Source: 79-D21 sp964521575
Lineage (GTDB): Bacteria > Synergistota > Synergistia > Synergistales > 79-D21
Direction: 5' to 3'
Length of the DNA: 64,000 nucleotides
NCBI GenBank assembly: GCA_964521575.1
Contig: CAZFSR010000001.1
Coordinates: 1-64,000 of the forward strand
Every line of letters begins with the position of its first letter. Within the stretch, counting starts at the first letter, position 1. This document shows, piece after piece, positions 33,383 to 42,833 of this stretch. The notes under the pieces were generated by a model, which was not told the origin of the DNA, did not search any database, and saw only the letters and a program-made list of their open reading frames with translations. Made by a program: the position numbers and the translations under genes.

Positions 33383-34330
33383 ATGACGCGACCCGCATAT
33401 CGCCCCTTCAGCTTCTTCGGCGGCAAGGGGGGCACCGGGAAGACGACCTGCGCCGCCGCCCGTGCCCTGGCCCTCGCGGAGGAAGGCATCAGGACCCTCG
33501 TCGTTTCCACCGACCCCGCCCACTCGCTGGCCGACGCCCTGGACACCCCTATCGGCGAAGAAATCGCACCCCTCGCCCCGAACCTCTGGGCCATCGAGAT
33601 CGACGCCGAGGTGGAAGCCCAGAAGTACATGAAGGGCATCCAGGAGAAGATGCTTCACATCGTCAGCCCCGTCATCGTCGACGAGATCAAGCGCCAGATC
33701 GAGATCGCCTACAGCTCTCCCGGGGCCGAGGAAGCGGCCATTTTCGACAAGTTCATCGAGCTGATGGAGCACCTCGGCGACCCCTACGAGGCGATCGTGT
33801 TCGACACGGCCCCCACGGGGCACACGCTGCGCCTCCTGACCCTGCCGGAAATTCTCGGGGCCTGGATCGACCACCTTCTCGAGAAGCGGGCGCGGGCCGT
33901 CGAGCTGATGAGCATGGTGGCCAAGTACGACCGGGAGGTCCGGCAGAAGCTGGAAACGGACCCGATCACCGACATCCTCGGGAAACGCAAGGAAAAGTTC
34001 GAGAAGGCCCGGAGCATCCTGACCGATCCGGAAAAATCCGCCTTCTACTTCGTCCTGAACGCCGAGAAACTGCCCATTCTCGAAACGGAGCGGGCCATCC
34101 GGCTGCTGCGGAAATACGGCATCCCCATCGGAGGGGTCCTGGTGAACAGGGTCATCCCCGAGGGGGCGGGAACCTTCATGGAGCAGCACCGGCTCTCTCA
34201 GCAGGCTTACCTGAGGACGATCCACGAGACGTTTTCCGACCTGCCGGTCACCGAGATCCCCTTCCTGGACACCGATATCCGGGGCACGAGTGAACTGAAA
34301 AAGATTACAGGACTCTTGAAAAATCTATAG
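33383..34330 (+). CDS. ArsA/Get3-family ATPase
   Basis: 315 residues, a single ATPase module. The deviant P-loop is FGGKGGTGKTT, switch I is STDPAHSLADAL and switch II is DTAPTGHTLRLL. Arsenite-pump ArsA is a double module with metalloid-binding cysteines; here there is one module and no arsenic genes nearby. It therefore looks like the bacterial Get3-like branch, whose eukaryotic relative delivers tail-anchored membrane proteins. Actual clients are unknown. It is preceded by an 111-residue partner gene and followed by a PEBP gene. Confidence 0.85.
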   Translation: MTRPAYRPFSFFGGKGGTGKTTCAAARALALAEEGIRTLVVSTDPAHSLADALDTPIGEEIAPLAPNLWAIEIDAEVEAQKYMKGIQEKMLHIVSPVIVDEIKRQIEIAYSSPGAEEAAIFDKFIELMEHLGDPYEAIVFDTAPTGHTLRLLTLPEILGAWIDHLLEKRARAVELMSMVAKYDREVRQKLETDPITDILGKRKEKFEKARSILTDPEKSAFYFVLNAEKLPILETERAIRLLRKYGIPIGGVLVNRVIPEGAGTFMEQHRLSQQAYLRTIHETFSDLPVTEIPFLDTDIRGTSELKKITGLLKNL

Positions 34331-34374
34331 TTTACACTCACAATAAGGACGGCCCCACCAGGGAGGTGATCGTC

Positions 34375-34839
34375 ATGGGCGGAAACATGACCCTGCGGAG
34401 TCCCGCCTTCGATGAAGGGGGTCCCATTCCCCTCAGCTGCGGATACAAGAAGGGAAATGTCTCCCCGCCTCTGGTGTGGAGCCTGACCCCCGCCGGGACA
34501 CGGAGCTTTGCCCTCCTCGTCGAGGATCCCGACGCGAGGGGGTGGGTCCACTGGATCGCCTGGAACATCCCCTTCACGGCTTCCGGGATCGCCCAGGGCG
34601 TCCCGGCGTCGGCGCAGCTGTCGGACGGAACCCGCCAGGGGCTGAACGACTTCGGCAAGCTCGGTTACGGCGGTCCCTGCCCCCCGTCGGGCGTTCACCG
34701 CTACACGTTCCGCCTGATGGCCCTGGACACGACCCTTGACTTGCCCGCCGGCTCGGAGCGTTACGACCTGATCAAGGCGATCAACGGCCACGTCCTGGAG
34801 GAAACCCGCCTGACGGGAACCTACTCCGCCGGCCAGTAG
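34375..34839 (+). CDS. YbhB/YbcL family Raf kinase inhibitor-like protein (PEBP)
   Basis: 154 residues. The ligand-pocket motifs are present: VEDPDARGWVHWIAWNIP and GYGGPCPPSGVHRYTFRLMA. The family binds anions such as phosphate groups; bacterial role is unclear. ATG 34375 has GGGAGG (34361-34366) eight bases upstream. It is cytoplasmic (no signal peptide), in the same direction as the ArsA gene 45 bases upstream. Confidence 0.88.
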   Translation: MGGNMTLRSPAFDEGGPIPLSCGYKKGNVSPPLVWSLTPAGTRSFALLVEDPDARGWVHWIAWNIPFTASGIAQGVPASAQLSDGTRQGLNDFGKLGYGGPCPPSGVHRYTFRLMALDTTLDLPAGSERYDLIKAINGHVLEETRLTGTYSAGQ

Positions 34840-34856
34840 GCGTTTTGGACCTTATT

Positions 34857-34892
34857 CAACAGGGCCTCCCGGCCCGGCCGGGGGGCCTGTTG
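34857..34892 (+). terminator. Probable terminator after the PEBP gene
   Basis: CAACAG..GCC (34857-34866) pairs with GGCCTGTTG (34884-34892) around a GC-rich inner helix, 18 bases past the stop. The T-run is poor. Confidence 0.5.
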
Positions 34893-35090
34893 CTTGTGCG
34901 GCGCCCTGCTCCTGGAATTTCCCCTTCCTTTATTGCGTTTCCCTTCAGGAAAACCATCAGGATACGGGTGTCATTCACCATCAATTTCGACAATTTGTGA
35001 TAACATAGAACGGCTTGCGGTATATCGTCCACAAAACGCAGAATTTCATGAAACGAAACGGTCCCGACCGGGAACCGATTTGAAAAAAAC

Positions 35091-35105
35091 GGGAGCGCGG
35101 CTCCC
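35091..35105 (+). other. Hairpin directly upstream of the nifJ ribosome-binding site
   Basis: GGGAGC-GCG-GCTCCC lies just before AAAGGAGG. The 280-base leader region (34840-35122) otherwise holds A/T-rich sequence likely to contain the nifJ promoter. The hairpin may stabilise this highly expressed mRNA. Confidence 0.4.
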
Positions 35106-35122
35106 AAAGGAGGTCCGGTTCA

Positions 35123-38100
35123 ATGGCAACAAGGCCGATGCACACGCTTGACGGAAACGAAGCTGCGGCGTACGTGGCGCACAAGACCAACGAGGTCATC
35201 GCCATCTACCCGATCACCCCATCCTCGCCGATGGGCGAATGGGCGGACGAGTGGTCCGCCAAGGGCGTGAAGAACATCTGGGGCTCGGTTCCCCTCGTGT
35301 CGGAACTCCAGTCGGAAGGCGGCGCCTCGGGAGCGGTCCACGGCGCGCTGACCGCGGGAGCCCTCACCACCACCTTCACCGCCTCCCAGGGACTGTTCCT
35401 CATGATCCCGAACCTCTACAAGATCGCCGGTGAGCTGACCAGCACCGTCTTCCACGTGGCGGCCCGCACCGTGGCCACCCACGCTCTTTCCATCTTCGGC
35501 GACCACAGCGACGTCATGGCCGTCCGGGCCTCCGGCTTCGGCCTGCTTTCGTCCAACTCCGTGCAGGAAGTCATGGACATGGCCCTCATCGCCCAGGCCG
35601 CGACCCTCGAGGCCCGCGTGCCTTTCATCCACTTCTTCGACGGCTTCCGCACCTCCCACGAGGTCAGCAAGGTCGAGATGCTCACCGACGACGACATCCG
35701 GGCGATGATCGACGACGAGCTGGTTCAGGCCCACCGGGCCCGCGGGCTTTCCCCGGACCGGCCGGTCCTGCGCGGCACCGCCCAGAACCCCGACGTGTTC
35801 TTCCAGGCCCGCGAAGCGGCCAACCTCTACTACGAGAAGGCCCCCGAGATCGTCCAGCGCGCCATGGACAAGTTCGCCTCCATCGTCGGGCGCCATTACC
35901 ACCTGTTCGACTACGTCGGGGCCCCCGACGCCGAGCGGGTCCTGGTCATGATGGGCTCCGGAGCCGAGACCGCCCACGAGACCGTGGACTTCCTCACGGC
36001 CAAGGGCGAGAAGGTCGGACTGCTGAAGGTCCGCCTCTACCGGCCGTTCTCCGTGAAGCACTTCCTGGAGGCCCTGCCGAAGAGCGTCAAGACCATCGCC
36101 GTCCTCGACCGCACGAAGGAATCCGGCTCCACCGGCGAACCGCTCTACCTCGACGTGGTCGCCGCCATGAAGGGCCGCTGCGACGTCAAGATCTTCGGCG
36201 GCCGCTACGGTCTGTCCTCCAAGGACTTCACCGCCGCCATGGTCAAGGCCGTATTCGACGAGGCCGCCAAGCTCGAGCCGAAGAACAGCTTCACCATCGG
36301 CATCGACGACGACGTCTCCTACACGAGCCTCCCCTACGACCCGTCCTTCTCCACCGAGGACCCGAAGGCCGTCCGCTGCCTGTTCTACGGCCTGGGCGCC
36401 GACGGCACCGTCGGGGCCAACAAGAACTCCATCAAGATCATCGGCGAGGACACCCCGAACTACGCCCAGGGCTACTTCGTCTACGACTCCAAGAAGTCCG
36501 GCTCCATGACGGTTTCCCACCTGCGCTTCGGGCCCAACCCGATCCGGGCGATCTACCTCATCGACCGGGCCAACTTCGTGGCCTGCCACCAGTTCGCCTT
36601 CCTCGAGCAGTACAACGTCCTGAAGTCCGCCGAGAAGGGCGGAACCTTCCTCCTCAACAGCCCCTACGGGCCCGAGGAGGTGTGGGACCACCTGCCGAAG
36701 ACCATCCAGAAGGAGATCATCGACAAGAACCTCAAGTTCTACGTCATCGACGCCATCGACGTGGCCCAGAAGGCCGGAATGGGCGGCCGCATCAACACGG
36801 TCATGCAGACCTGCTTCTTCGCCATCAGCGGCGTCCTGCCGAAGGACGAGGCCATCGCCGCCATCAAGCACAGCATCGAGAAGACCTACGGCAAGCGCGG
36901 CCCCGAGATCGTGCAGAAGAACTTCGAAGCCGTCGACTCCTCCCTGGCGAACCTGCACGAGGTGAAGGTCCCCGCCCAGGTCACCAGCACCTTCGACATC
37001 CGGCCGGCCGTCCCCGCGGAGGCCCCCGAGTTCGTCCAGAAGGTCACGGCGAAGATCATCGCCGGCGAAGGCGACGCCCTGCCCGTGAGCGCCATGCCGG
37101 TGGACGGCACCTTCCCGACCGCCACGACGCAGTGGGAGAAGCGGAACGTCGGCCTGGAAGTCCCCTGCTGGGACCCCGAGACGTGCATCCAGTGCGGCAA
37201 GTGCGTCCTGGTGTGCCCCCACGCCGTCATCCGCTCGAAGGTCTACGATCCCAAGCTCCTCGAGAACGCCCCGGCCACCTTCAAGTCCACCGAGGCCAAG
37301 TGGAAAGACTTCCCCGGGATGAAGTACACGATCCAGGTGTCCGTCTCCGACTGCACCGGCTGCGGCCTTTGCGTCCAGAACTGCCCGGCGAAGAACAAGG
37401 CCGACGCGGCGAAGAAGGCCATCAACATGGTTCCGCAGCTCCCGCTCCGCGTACCTGAGAACGAAAACTGGAAGTTCTTCCTCTCCATCCCCGACATGGA
37501 CCGCGAGAAACTGAACAAGGGGACCGTGAAGGACGTCCAGCTGCTGCGGCCGCTGTTCGAGTTCTCCGGCGCCTGCGCCGGCTGCGGCGAGACCCCGTAC
37601 GTGAAGCTCATCAGCACCCTGTACGGCGACCGCGCCCTCGTGGCCAACGCCACGGGCTGCTCCTCCATTTACGGAGGCAACCTGCCAACCACGCCGTGGG
37701 CGGTCAACGCCGACGGCCGAGGCCCGGCCTGGTCGAACTCCCTGTTCGAGGACAACGCCGAGTTCGGCATGGGCATGCGCCTGGCCCTGGACAAGCAGAC
37801 CGAGTACGCCGTCGAGCTCCTGAAGAAGCTGGCTCCCGAGATCGGGACCGGGCTGGTCGAGGGCATCCTTGCCGCCGACCAGGGGACGGAGTCCGGCATC
37901 GCCGCCCAGCGCGAGCGCGTGGCGGCCCTGAAGGCGAAACTCATGACGATCCCCGGCCTCGACGCGAAAGACCTGCTCAGCCTAGCCGACGTGCTGGTCC
38001 AGAAGTCCGTCTGGATCGTCGGCGGCGACGGCTGGGCCTACGACATCGGCTACGGCGGCCTGGACCACGTGCTGGCCTCCGGCAAGAACGTGAACGTCCT

Positions 38101-38653
38101 CGTCCTGGACACCGAGGTCTACTCCAACACCGGCGGGCAGATGTCCAAGTCCACCCCGCGCGGCGCCGTCGCGAAGTTCGCGGCGGGCGGCAAGCCGGCC
38201 GGCAAGAAGGACCTGGCCATGATGGCCATGAGCTACGGCAACGTCTACGTGGCCCGCGTCTCCCTGGGGGCCAACGACGCCCAGGTCATCAAGGCCTTCC
38301 AGGAAGCCGAGGCCTATCCGGGAACCTCGATCATCATCGCCTACTCCCACTGCATCGCCCACGGCTTCGACCTGAAGCTGGGCCTCGAGCACCAGAAGGC
38401 CGCCGTCAACTCCGGGGCCTGGATCCTGATGCGCTACAACCCGGCGCTCGCCGCCGAGGGCAAGAACCCGCTCGTCCTCGACAGCAAGGAGCCGACGCTC
38501 CCGCTCAAGGACTACATCTACAGCGAGACCCGCTACAAGATGCTGACCCTGAGCAACCCGGCGGAAGCCGCGAAGCTCCTGGCCGAGGCCGAGGCCGACA
38601 TCAAGACGAAGTGGCGGCTGTACAAGCACCTGGCCGCCATGCCCGCCGAATAG
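35123..38653 (+). CDS. nifJ: Pyruvate:ferredoxin (flavodoxin) oxidoreductase
   Basis: 1176 residues, full-length homodimeric PFOR. It oxidises pyruvate with CoA to acetyl-CoA and CO2 and reduces ferredoxin, a central energy step in anaerobes fermenting amino acids. In order: N-terminal pyruvate-binding domain (AYPITPSSPMGEW-type motif near residue 33), an inserted 2x[4Fe-4S] domain with CIQCGKCVLVCPH (about 688) and CTGCGLCVQNCPA (about 744), a proximal cluster CAGCGETPY (about 817), and the TPP motif GDGWAYDIGYGG (about 967) ending in LDTEVYSNTGGQ. Codon use is strongly biased to C-ending codons, consistent with high expression. Perfect AAAGGAGG precedes the ATG. Confidence 0.96.
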   Translation: MATRPMHTLDGNEAAAYVAHKTNEVIAIYPITPSSPMGEWADEWSAKGVKNIWGSVPLVSELQSEGGASGAVHGALTAGALTTTFTASQGLFLMIPNLYKIAGELTSTVFHVAARTVATHALSIFGDHSDVMAVRASGFGLLSSNSVQEVMDMALIAQAATLEARVPFIHFFDGFRTSHEVSKVEMLTDDDIRAMIDDELVQAHRARGLSPDRPVLRGTAQNPDVFFQAREAANLYYEKAPEIVQRAMDKFASIVGRHYHLFDYVGAPDAERVLVMMGSGAETAHETVDFLTAKGEKVGLLKVRLYRPFSVKHFLEALPKSVKTIAVLDRTKESGSTGEPLYLDVVAAMKGRCDVKIFGGRYGLSSKDFTAAMVKAVFDEAAKLEPKNSFTIGIDDDVSYTSLPYDPSFSTEDPKAVRCLFYGLGADGTVGANKNSIKIIGEDTPNYAQGYFVYDSKKSGSMTVSHLRFGPNPIRAIYLIDRANFVACHQFAFLEQYNVLKSAEKGGTFLLNSPYGPEEVWDHLPKTIQKEIIDKNLKFYVIDAIDVAQKAGMGGRINTVMQTCFFAISGVLPKDEAIAAIKHSIEKTYGKRGPEIVQKNFEAVDSSLANLHEVKVPAQVTSTFDIRPAVPAEAPEFVQKVTAKIIAGEGDALPVSAMPVDGTFPTATTQWEKRNVGLEVPCWDPETCIQCGKCVLVCPHAVIRSKVYDPKLLENAPATFKSTEAKWKDFPGMKYTIQVSVSDCTGCGLCVQNCPAKNKADAAKKAINMVPQLPLRVPENENWKFFLSIPDMDREKLNKGTVKDVQLLRPLFEFSGACAGCGETPYVKLISTLYGDRALVANATGCSSIYGGNLPTTPWAVNADGRGPAWSNSLFEDNAEFGMGMRLALDKQTEYAVELLKKLAPEIGTGLVEGILAADQGTESGIAAQRERVAALKAKLMTIPGLDAKDLLSLADVLVQKSVWIVGGDGWAYDIGYGGLDHVLASGKNVNVLVLDTEVYSNTGGQMSKSTPRGAVAKFAAGGKPAGKKDLAMMAMSYGNVYVARVSLGANDAQVIKAFQEAEAYPGTSIIIAYSHCIAHGFDLKLGLEHQKAAVNSGAWILMRYNPALAAEGKNPLVLDSKEPTLPLKDYIYSETRYKMLTLSNPAEAAKLLAEAEADIKTKWRLYKHLAAMPAE

Positions 38654-38670
38654 CGCGAAACGCGAAGCGA

Positions 38671-38706
38671 ACAGGGCCCGGGATGATTCCCGGGCCCTGT
38701 TTTTTT
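38671..38706 (+). terminator. Rho-independent terminator of nifJ
   Basis: A 13-bp stem ACAGGGCCCGGGA / TCCCGGGCCCTGT with loop TGAT, then T6. Confidence 0.9.
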
Positions 38707-38788
38707 GCCGGACGGGAGCCGCCTCGTGAGAAAATAAGGAGGATGATGGAACAGCCGCCGTGAAAGGCGAAAAGGAGTGGGGCAACAG

Positions 38789-40054
38789 ATGAAGGAAACC
38801 GAGAAGCGGGAGGGCATCGGGGCTGCGGTCGATGCCGGGAGCACCACCCTCTCCGCCCGGCTGGTCGATTTGCTCTCGGGAGAGACCCTGGCGGAAAAAA
38901 CCGCCCCAAACCCCACGAGGCGATGGGGCGCGGACGTCGTGAGGCGGCTGGGGGAAGCGGCTTCGCCAGCAAAGGCGGCGGAGATGGCGCGGGCCCTCAG
39001 GCGGGGGATCGAGATGCTGGTTTTAGAATTGGCCGAATCGGAAGGGTACGCCCCGCGCGAAACCTCCGAAATCGTGGTGGTGGGCAACTCGGCGATGCAC
39101 GCCCTGTTCTGGGAGCTTCCGGCCGACCGGCTCGCCCGGGCGCCCTTCGAGCCCGAGGACACCTCGCCTCGCGAAGCCTCCTGCAGGGATCTCGGGATGG
39201 CCGTCCTCCCCGACGCCCGGCTTCAATGGCCCGCCCTGGTTGGAGGATACGTCGGATCGGACGCGTTGTGCGCGCTGGACGCCGCGCTTGAAACCCCGGG
39301 CATCCGCCTCCCGTTCCTCCTGGTCGACACGGGGACGAACAGCGAAGTCATCCTGGCCACCCGGGAACGGGTCCTCTGCGCCTCCGCCGCAGCCGGGCCG
39401 GCCCTGGAAGGGGGAAACCTCTCCTGCGGGATGGCCGCGGGGAAAGGGGCCATCCACGCCTTCCGGCTGGAAAAAGGACGCCTCGTCCCCTCCGTGATCG
39501 GCGATTCTCCGCCGAAAGGGATCTGCGGCAGCGGCATCGTCGACCTTGTCTCCCTGCTCCTGGAGGCGGGAGGCATCGACGCCTCGGGGACCCTTTGCCC
39601 CGAAAGCGCGCCTGCAGCCATCCGCGAACGCTGCGAGAGACAGGGAAAAACCCGAACCTTTGCCCTTTTTCCCGGCTTTTTCGCCCTTTCCCAGCCCGAC
39701 GTCCGTGCCCTCCAGCTGGCCAAGGGAGCCATCGCCGCGGCGGAATCGATCCTTCTTGCCGAGGCGGGCATCCAGTCGGCAGACCTCGAAGACATCCTGC
39801 TGGCCGGGGCGTTCGGAAACGCCCTGGACCCCGCTCACGCGGAACGCATCGGGCTCGTCCCGGAATGCGGACGCCGGGCAAGAGGCATCGGGAACGCCGC
39901 CCTGGCCGGGGCCGCGCTCCTTCTTGCCGCTCCCCTTTCAGGACGGCAGCGGCACGAAAGGATCCTGGAACGAACCGTCCATGTCCCCCTGCACGCCGAT
40001 CCCCGGTTCCAGCAAACCTTCATGGCCTCGCTATCCCTGCAGCCCTGGAAGTGA
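38789..40054 (+). CDS. RACo-like ASKHA ATPase (reductive activator of corrinoid proteins), lacking the ferredoxin domain
   Basis: 421 residues. The ASKHA phosphate loops are AAVDAGSTTLSARLVD and LLVDTGTNSEVIL, with the late GAFGNALDPAHAERIGLVP typical of the DUF4445 family. RACo proteins use ATP to re-reduce inactivated Co(II) corrinoid methyltransferases, normally with an N-terminal [2Fe-2S] domain. That domain and its linker are absent here, so electrons must come from another protein. ATG 38789 follows AAGGAG. No corrinoid methyltransferase is adjacent. Confidence 0.78.
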   Translation: MKETEKREGIGAAVDAGSTTLSARLVDLLSGETLAEKTAPNPTRRWGADVVRRLGEAASPAKAAEMARALRRGIEMLVLELAESEGYAPRETSEIVVVGNSAMHALFWELPADRLARAPFEPEDTSPREASCRDLGMAVLPDARLQWPALVGGYVGSDALCALDAALETPGIRLPFLLVDTGTNSEVILATRERVLCASAAAGPALEGGNLSCGMAAGKGAIHAFRLEKGRLVPSVIGDSPPKGICGSGIVDLVSLLLEAGGIDASGTLCPESAPAAIRERCERQGKTRTFALFPGFFALSQPDVRALQLAKGAIAAAESILLAEAGIQSADLEDILLAGAFGNALDPAHAERIGLVPECGRRARGIGNAALAGAALLLAAPLSGRQRHERILERTVHVPLHADPRFQQTFMASLSLQPWK

Positions 40055-40060
40055 AAAAAG

Positions 40061-40096
40061 CACCGGGAGGCTTCCAGCCTCGGAAGCCTCCCGGTG
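40061..40096. terminator. Bidirectional terminator
   Basis: A 15-bp stem CACCGGGAGGCTTCC / GGAAGCCTCCCGGTG with a 6-base loop. An A-run at its left edge gives a T6 tail for the minus-strand OpuC-type operon; on the plus strand it follows the RACo-like gene. Confidence 0.85.
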
Positions 40097-40114
40097 AAGC
40101 AGCGTCTTTGCGAC

Positions 40115-41008
40115 TTACCGGATGATCCCGTGCTGCTTCAGGAAGGCCTCCGCCACGCTTGCCGGGTCCTGTTTCTTCTCGGCGACCCGGAAATTCAGCT
40201 CGGTGATGGCATCGTCGTCCAGGACCTTCGCCAGCTTTTCGAAGGGAGCGGCAATTCCGGGGTTCGCGTCCAGGACCTCCTTGCGGACCACGAAGGCCGG
40301 GTTGTAGGAGGGGAACATGATCTTGTCATCGTCCAGGGCCAGAAGGTCGTAGGCCCGGATCCGGCCGTCCGTGGAGAAGCCGACGCCGATATCCAGGGAT
40401 CCGTCCCTGAGGGCGAGGTAGATCAGCCCCGGCTCCATCTGGACGACGTTCTTCGCGTCCAGCTTGAGGGAGTAGGTGGTCCGGAGTTTTGGCAGCCCGT
40501 CCGGCCTGACCAGGAATTCCGGGGTCACCCCGAGCTTGAGGGCGCGGGGATTCTTCTCCACCAGGGCCGCCAGGTCCGAGATCGAACGGATCCCGTGCTT
40601 ACCCGCGTCGGCGGCCCGCATCATGAGGCAGTAGGTGTTGTTCAGCGGAAGGCGGGCAAGCCAGGCCAGGCCGTTCTTCTCGTCCGTCGCCTTGACGAAG
40701 TCGTAGGTCGCCTCCGGTGTCGGGAACATCGTCTTTTCCTTGAAGAACACGGTGGCCGCCGTTCCCGTGTACTCGAAATAGCCCTGGATCTGGTTTGAGG
40801 CCAGGGCCTGCCGAAGAATGGCCGTCCCGCCGAGCGGTACCTTGTCGTCCACCGTAAACCCAAGGTCCTTCATGATCGCCACGCCCATCTTGCCGAGAAC
40901 CAGCTGCTCCGCGAAAGTCTTGCTTCCCACCGCGAACTTCCCGGCTCCCCAGGCGGGAACCGACGAAAACAAGACCACCAGGAACAACGCGAGGATTTTT
41001 CTCTTCAT
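40115..41008 (-). CDS. Quaternary-amine/glycine-betaine ABC transporter binding protein (OpuCC/OsmF type)
   Basis: 297 residues with a signal peptide (to about residue 22, VPAWGAG). The mature start KFAVGSKTFAEQLVLGKMG is characteristic of OpuAC-domain proteins of the OpuC/OsmF class, which bind betaine, choline or carnitine. GGAGCG precedes ATG 41008. It is the last gene of a four-gene permease-ATPase-permease-binding-protein operon. Confidence 0.88.
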   Translation of the reverse strand: MKRKILALFLVVLFSSVPAWGAGKFAVGSKTFAEQLVLGKMGVAIMKDLGFTVDDKVPLGGTAILRQALASNQIQGYFEYTGTAATVFFKEKTMFPTPEATYDFVKATDEKNGLAWLARLPLNNTYCLMMRAADAGKHGIRSISDLAALVEKNPRALKLGVTPEFLVRPDGLPKLRTTYSLKLDAKNVVQMEPGLIYLALRDGSLDIGVGFSTDGRIRAYDLLALDDDKIMFPSYNPAFVVRKEVLDANPGIAAPFEKLAKVLDDDAITELNFRVAEKKQDPASVAEAFLKQHGIIR

Positions 41009-41049
41009 CGAGGCACGCTCCTTTCTTTTTCCCGCCGGTGACAACGGGG

Positions 41050-41679
41050 CTACCACTTGCCGCGGAATCGGGTTTCCGCGAGCCCGAGAACCTTGTCCGC
41101 CGCGATCGCGAGCAGGGCTGTGGGAATCGCCCCCGCCAGCATGAGGGGCATGTCGAACATCGCAAGGCCGGTGAAAATGAGGCTCCCCAAGCCTCCCGCC
41201 CCGATCTGAGAGCTGAGGGCCGCCGTCCCGATGGCGATGACGACGGCGGTCCGGACCCCAGCGAAGATCGCCGGGAGGGCGAGGGGCAGTTCCACCCTCA
41301 CCAGCACCGTCCAGGGAGGCATGCCGTTTCCGCGGGCCGCGTCGAGGACCGCAGCCGGAACCCCCCTCAGGCCCGCGATGACGTTTCGGAGCATCGGGAC
41401 CAGGGACCCCAGCGCGAGCGCGAAGATCGCCGTCGGCGCCCCGGTCCCGAAGACGACCATGACGAGGCCGATGACGGCCAGGCTGGGAACAGCCTGTCCC
41501 AGGAAAAGTGCCTGGACGATTAGCCTCGGCGCCTTCCCGTCCTTCAGGCCCGGGCGCGTGACCCAGACCCCGATCGAAAGGGCCAGGAAAAAGGCGGCCA
41601 GGCAGGCGCAGGACACGAGTTTCAGGTGTTCCAGGGCCAGCTGGAGGATCACCTCGTGGCTCAGGGTTTCGAGGTACAT
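41050..41679 (-). CDS. OpuC-type ABC transporter permease
   Basis: 209 residues with about five or six membrane helices. An EAA-type loop is visible as GVPAAVLDAARGNGMPPWTV. It overlaps the ATPase gene by 19 bases. Together with the second permease of this operon it should form the membrane channel for a betaine-like substrate. Confidence 0.88.
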   Translation of the reverse strand: MYLETLSHEVILQLALEHLKLVSCACLAAFFLALSIGVWVTRPGLKDGKAPRLIVQALFLGQAVPSLAVIGLVMVVFGTGAPTAIFALALGSLVPMLRNVIAGLRGVPAAVLDAARGNGMPPWTVLVRVELPLALPAIFAGVRTAVVIAIGTAALSSQIGAGGLGSLIFTGLAMFDMPLMLAGAIPTALLAIAADKVLGLAETRFRGKW

Positions 41680-42833
41680 CCTTCGCCCCTCCTCTGGTTC
41701 TCGATGAGCCGGTTCAGGTCGCCGAAAGTCAAAAGCCCTTTCATCCGGCGGTTGTCGTCGAGCACGAGGAGGTTGATGACCCCGTTCTCGACCATGCGCA
41801 GCAGGGCGTCGTGGACGCTGCTTTCCGGCGCCACGGATGGGGCAGGCTTCAGGGCCACCCTCACCGGGTCGTTTTTGCTGCGGAACCCCTCGAGGTCCGC
41901 GTAACCCAGCACCCTCCCAGGGGCATCGACGACGTAGACGAACCGTCTCCTGCCGTACTGGATCCCCGTTCTCTCCACGAGGTCGAGCGCTTCCCCGAAA
42001 GTCGCCCTCTCGCCGACCACGGGAAGGTTTTCGGTCCGGGGCGGAACGTCCTTCACCTTCACGAAGGAGAACATCGCGAGATGGTTGTCGGCCCCGACGA
42101 AATCGGCAACGAAGTTGTCCGCGGGGCAGGACAAAAGCGCCAAAGGCTCGCCGGCCTGGACCAGCTCGCCGCCTTTCATGATGGCGACGCGGTCCCCCAT
42201 TTTCATCGCCTCGTGGATATCGTGGGTGACGAAAACGACGGTTTTCCCCAGCCTCTCCCTGAGGGCCAGGAGTTCGTCCTGGAGAACTTCCCGGGTGAGG
42301 GGGTCCACGGCCCCGAAGGGTTCGTCCATCAGGATGACTTCCGGGTCCCCCGCGAGCGCCCGGGCAACCCCCACCCTCTGGCGCTGCCCCCCCGAAAGCT
42401 CACGCGGCCACCTTTTTCCCCAGGCCTGGATCGGCAAGCCCACCAGGTCCAGGCAGCGGGCCACCGTTTCCTTCACGGCCTGGCGGGGCATCTTCTTCAG
42501 CCTCGGCACCACCGCCACGTTGTCCTCGACGCTCATGTGCGGAAAGAGGCCGATCCCCTGGATGACATAACCCATCCTCTGCCGCAGGCGGTCGGGGTTC
42601 ATGTCCAGGGTGTTCTCGCCGTCGAAGAGGATCCGGCCTTCCGTGGGTTCGACCAGGCGGTTGACCAGGCGCAGGGTGGTCGTCTTTCCGCAGCCCGAGG
42701 GACCGATCAGGACCAGCGTCTCACCCCGGTACACCTCCAGGCTGAGCCCCCTGACGGCTGCGGAGCCGTTCTCGAACGTCTTCCAGACGTTTTCCAGCAC
42801 GATATGGGGTTCCCCTGAAAAGGCACCGGTCAT
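41661..42833 (-). CDS. OpuC-type ABC transporter ATPase with tandem CBS domains
   Basis: 390 residues. Walker A GPSGCGKTT, signature LSGGQRQR and Walker B VILMDEPFGAVD are intact. The C-terminal third (about 265-385) holds two CBS domains (KDVPPRTENLPVVGE and APSVAPESSVHDALLRM), which in OpuA/OpuC proteins sense ionic strength. Its ATG overlaps the upstream permease stop (ATGA). Confidence 0.9.
   Translation of the reverse strand: MTGAFSGEPHIVLENVWKTFENGSAAVRGLSLEVYRGETLVLIGPSGCGKTTTLRLVNRLVEPTEGRILFDGENTLDMNPDRLRQRMGYVIQGIGLFPHMSVEDNVAVVPRLKKMPRQAVKETVARCLDLVGLPIQAWGKRWPRELSGGQRQRVGVARALAGDPEVILMDEPFGAVDPLTREVLQDELLALRERLGKTVVFVTHDIHEAMKMGDRVAIMKGGELVQAGEPLALLSCPADNFVADFVGADNHLAMFSFVKVKDVPPRTENLPVVGERATFGEALDLVERTGIQYGRRRFVYVVDAPGRVLGYADLEGFRSKNDPVRVALKPAPSVAPESSVHDALLRMVENGVINLLVLDDNRRMKGLLTFGDLNRLIENQRRGEGCTSKP

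Noticed and set aside
35120..37222. 700-codon open frame antisense to nifJ
   Set aside because: It is a shadow of the strongly biased nifJ codons in GC-rich DNA; the protein is low-complexity with no recognisable domain.
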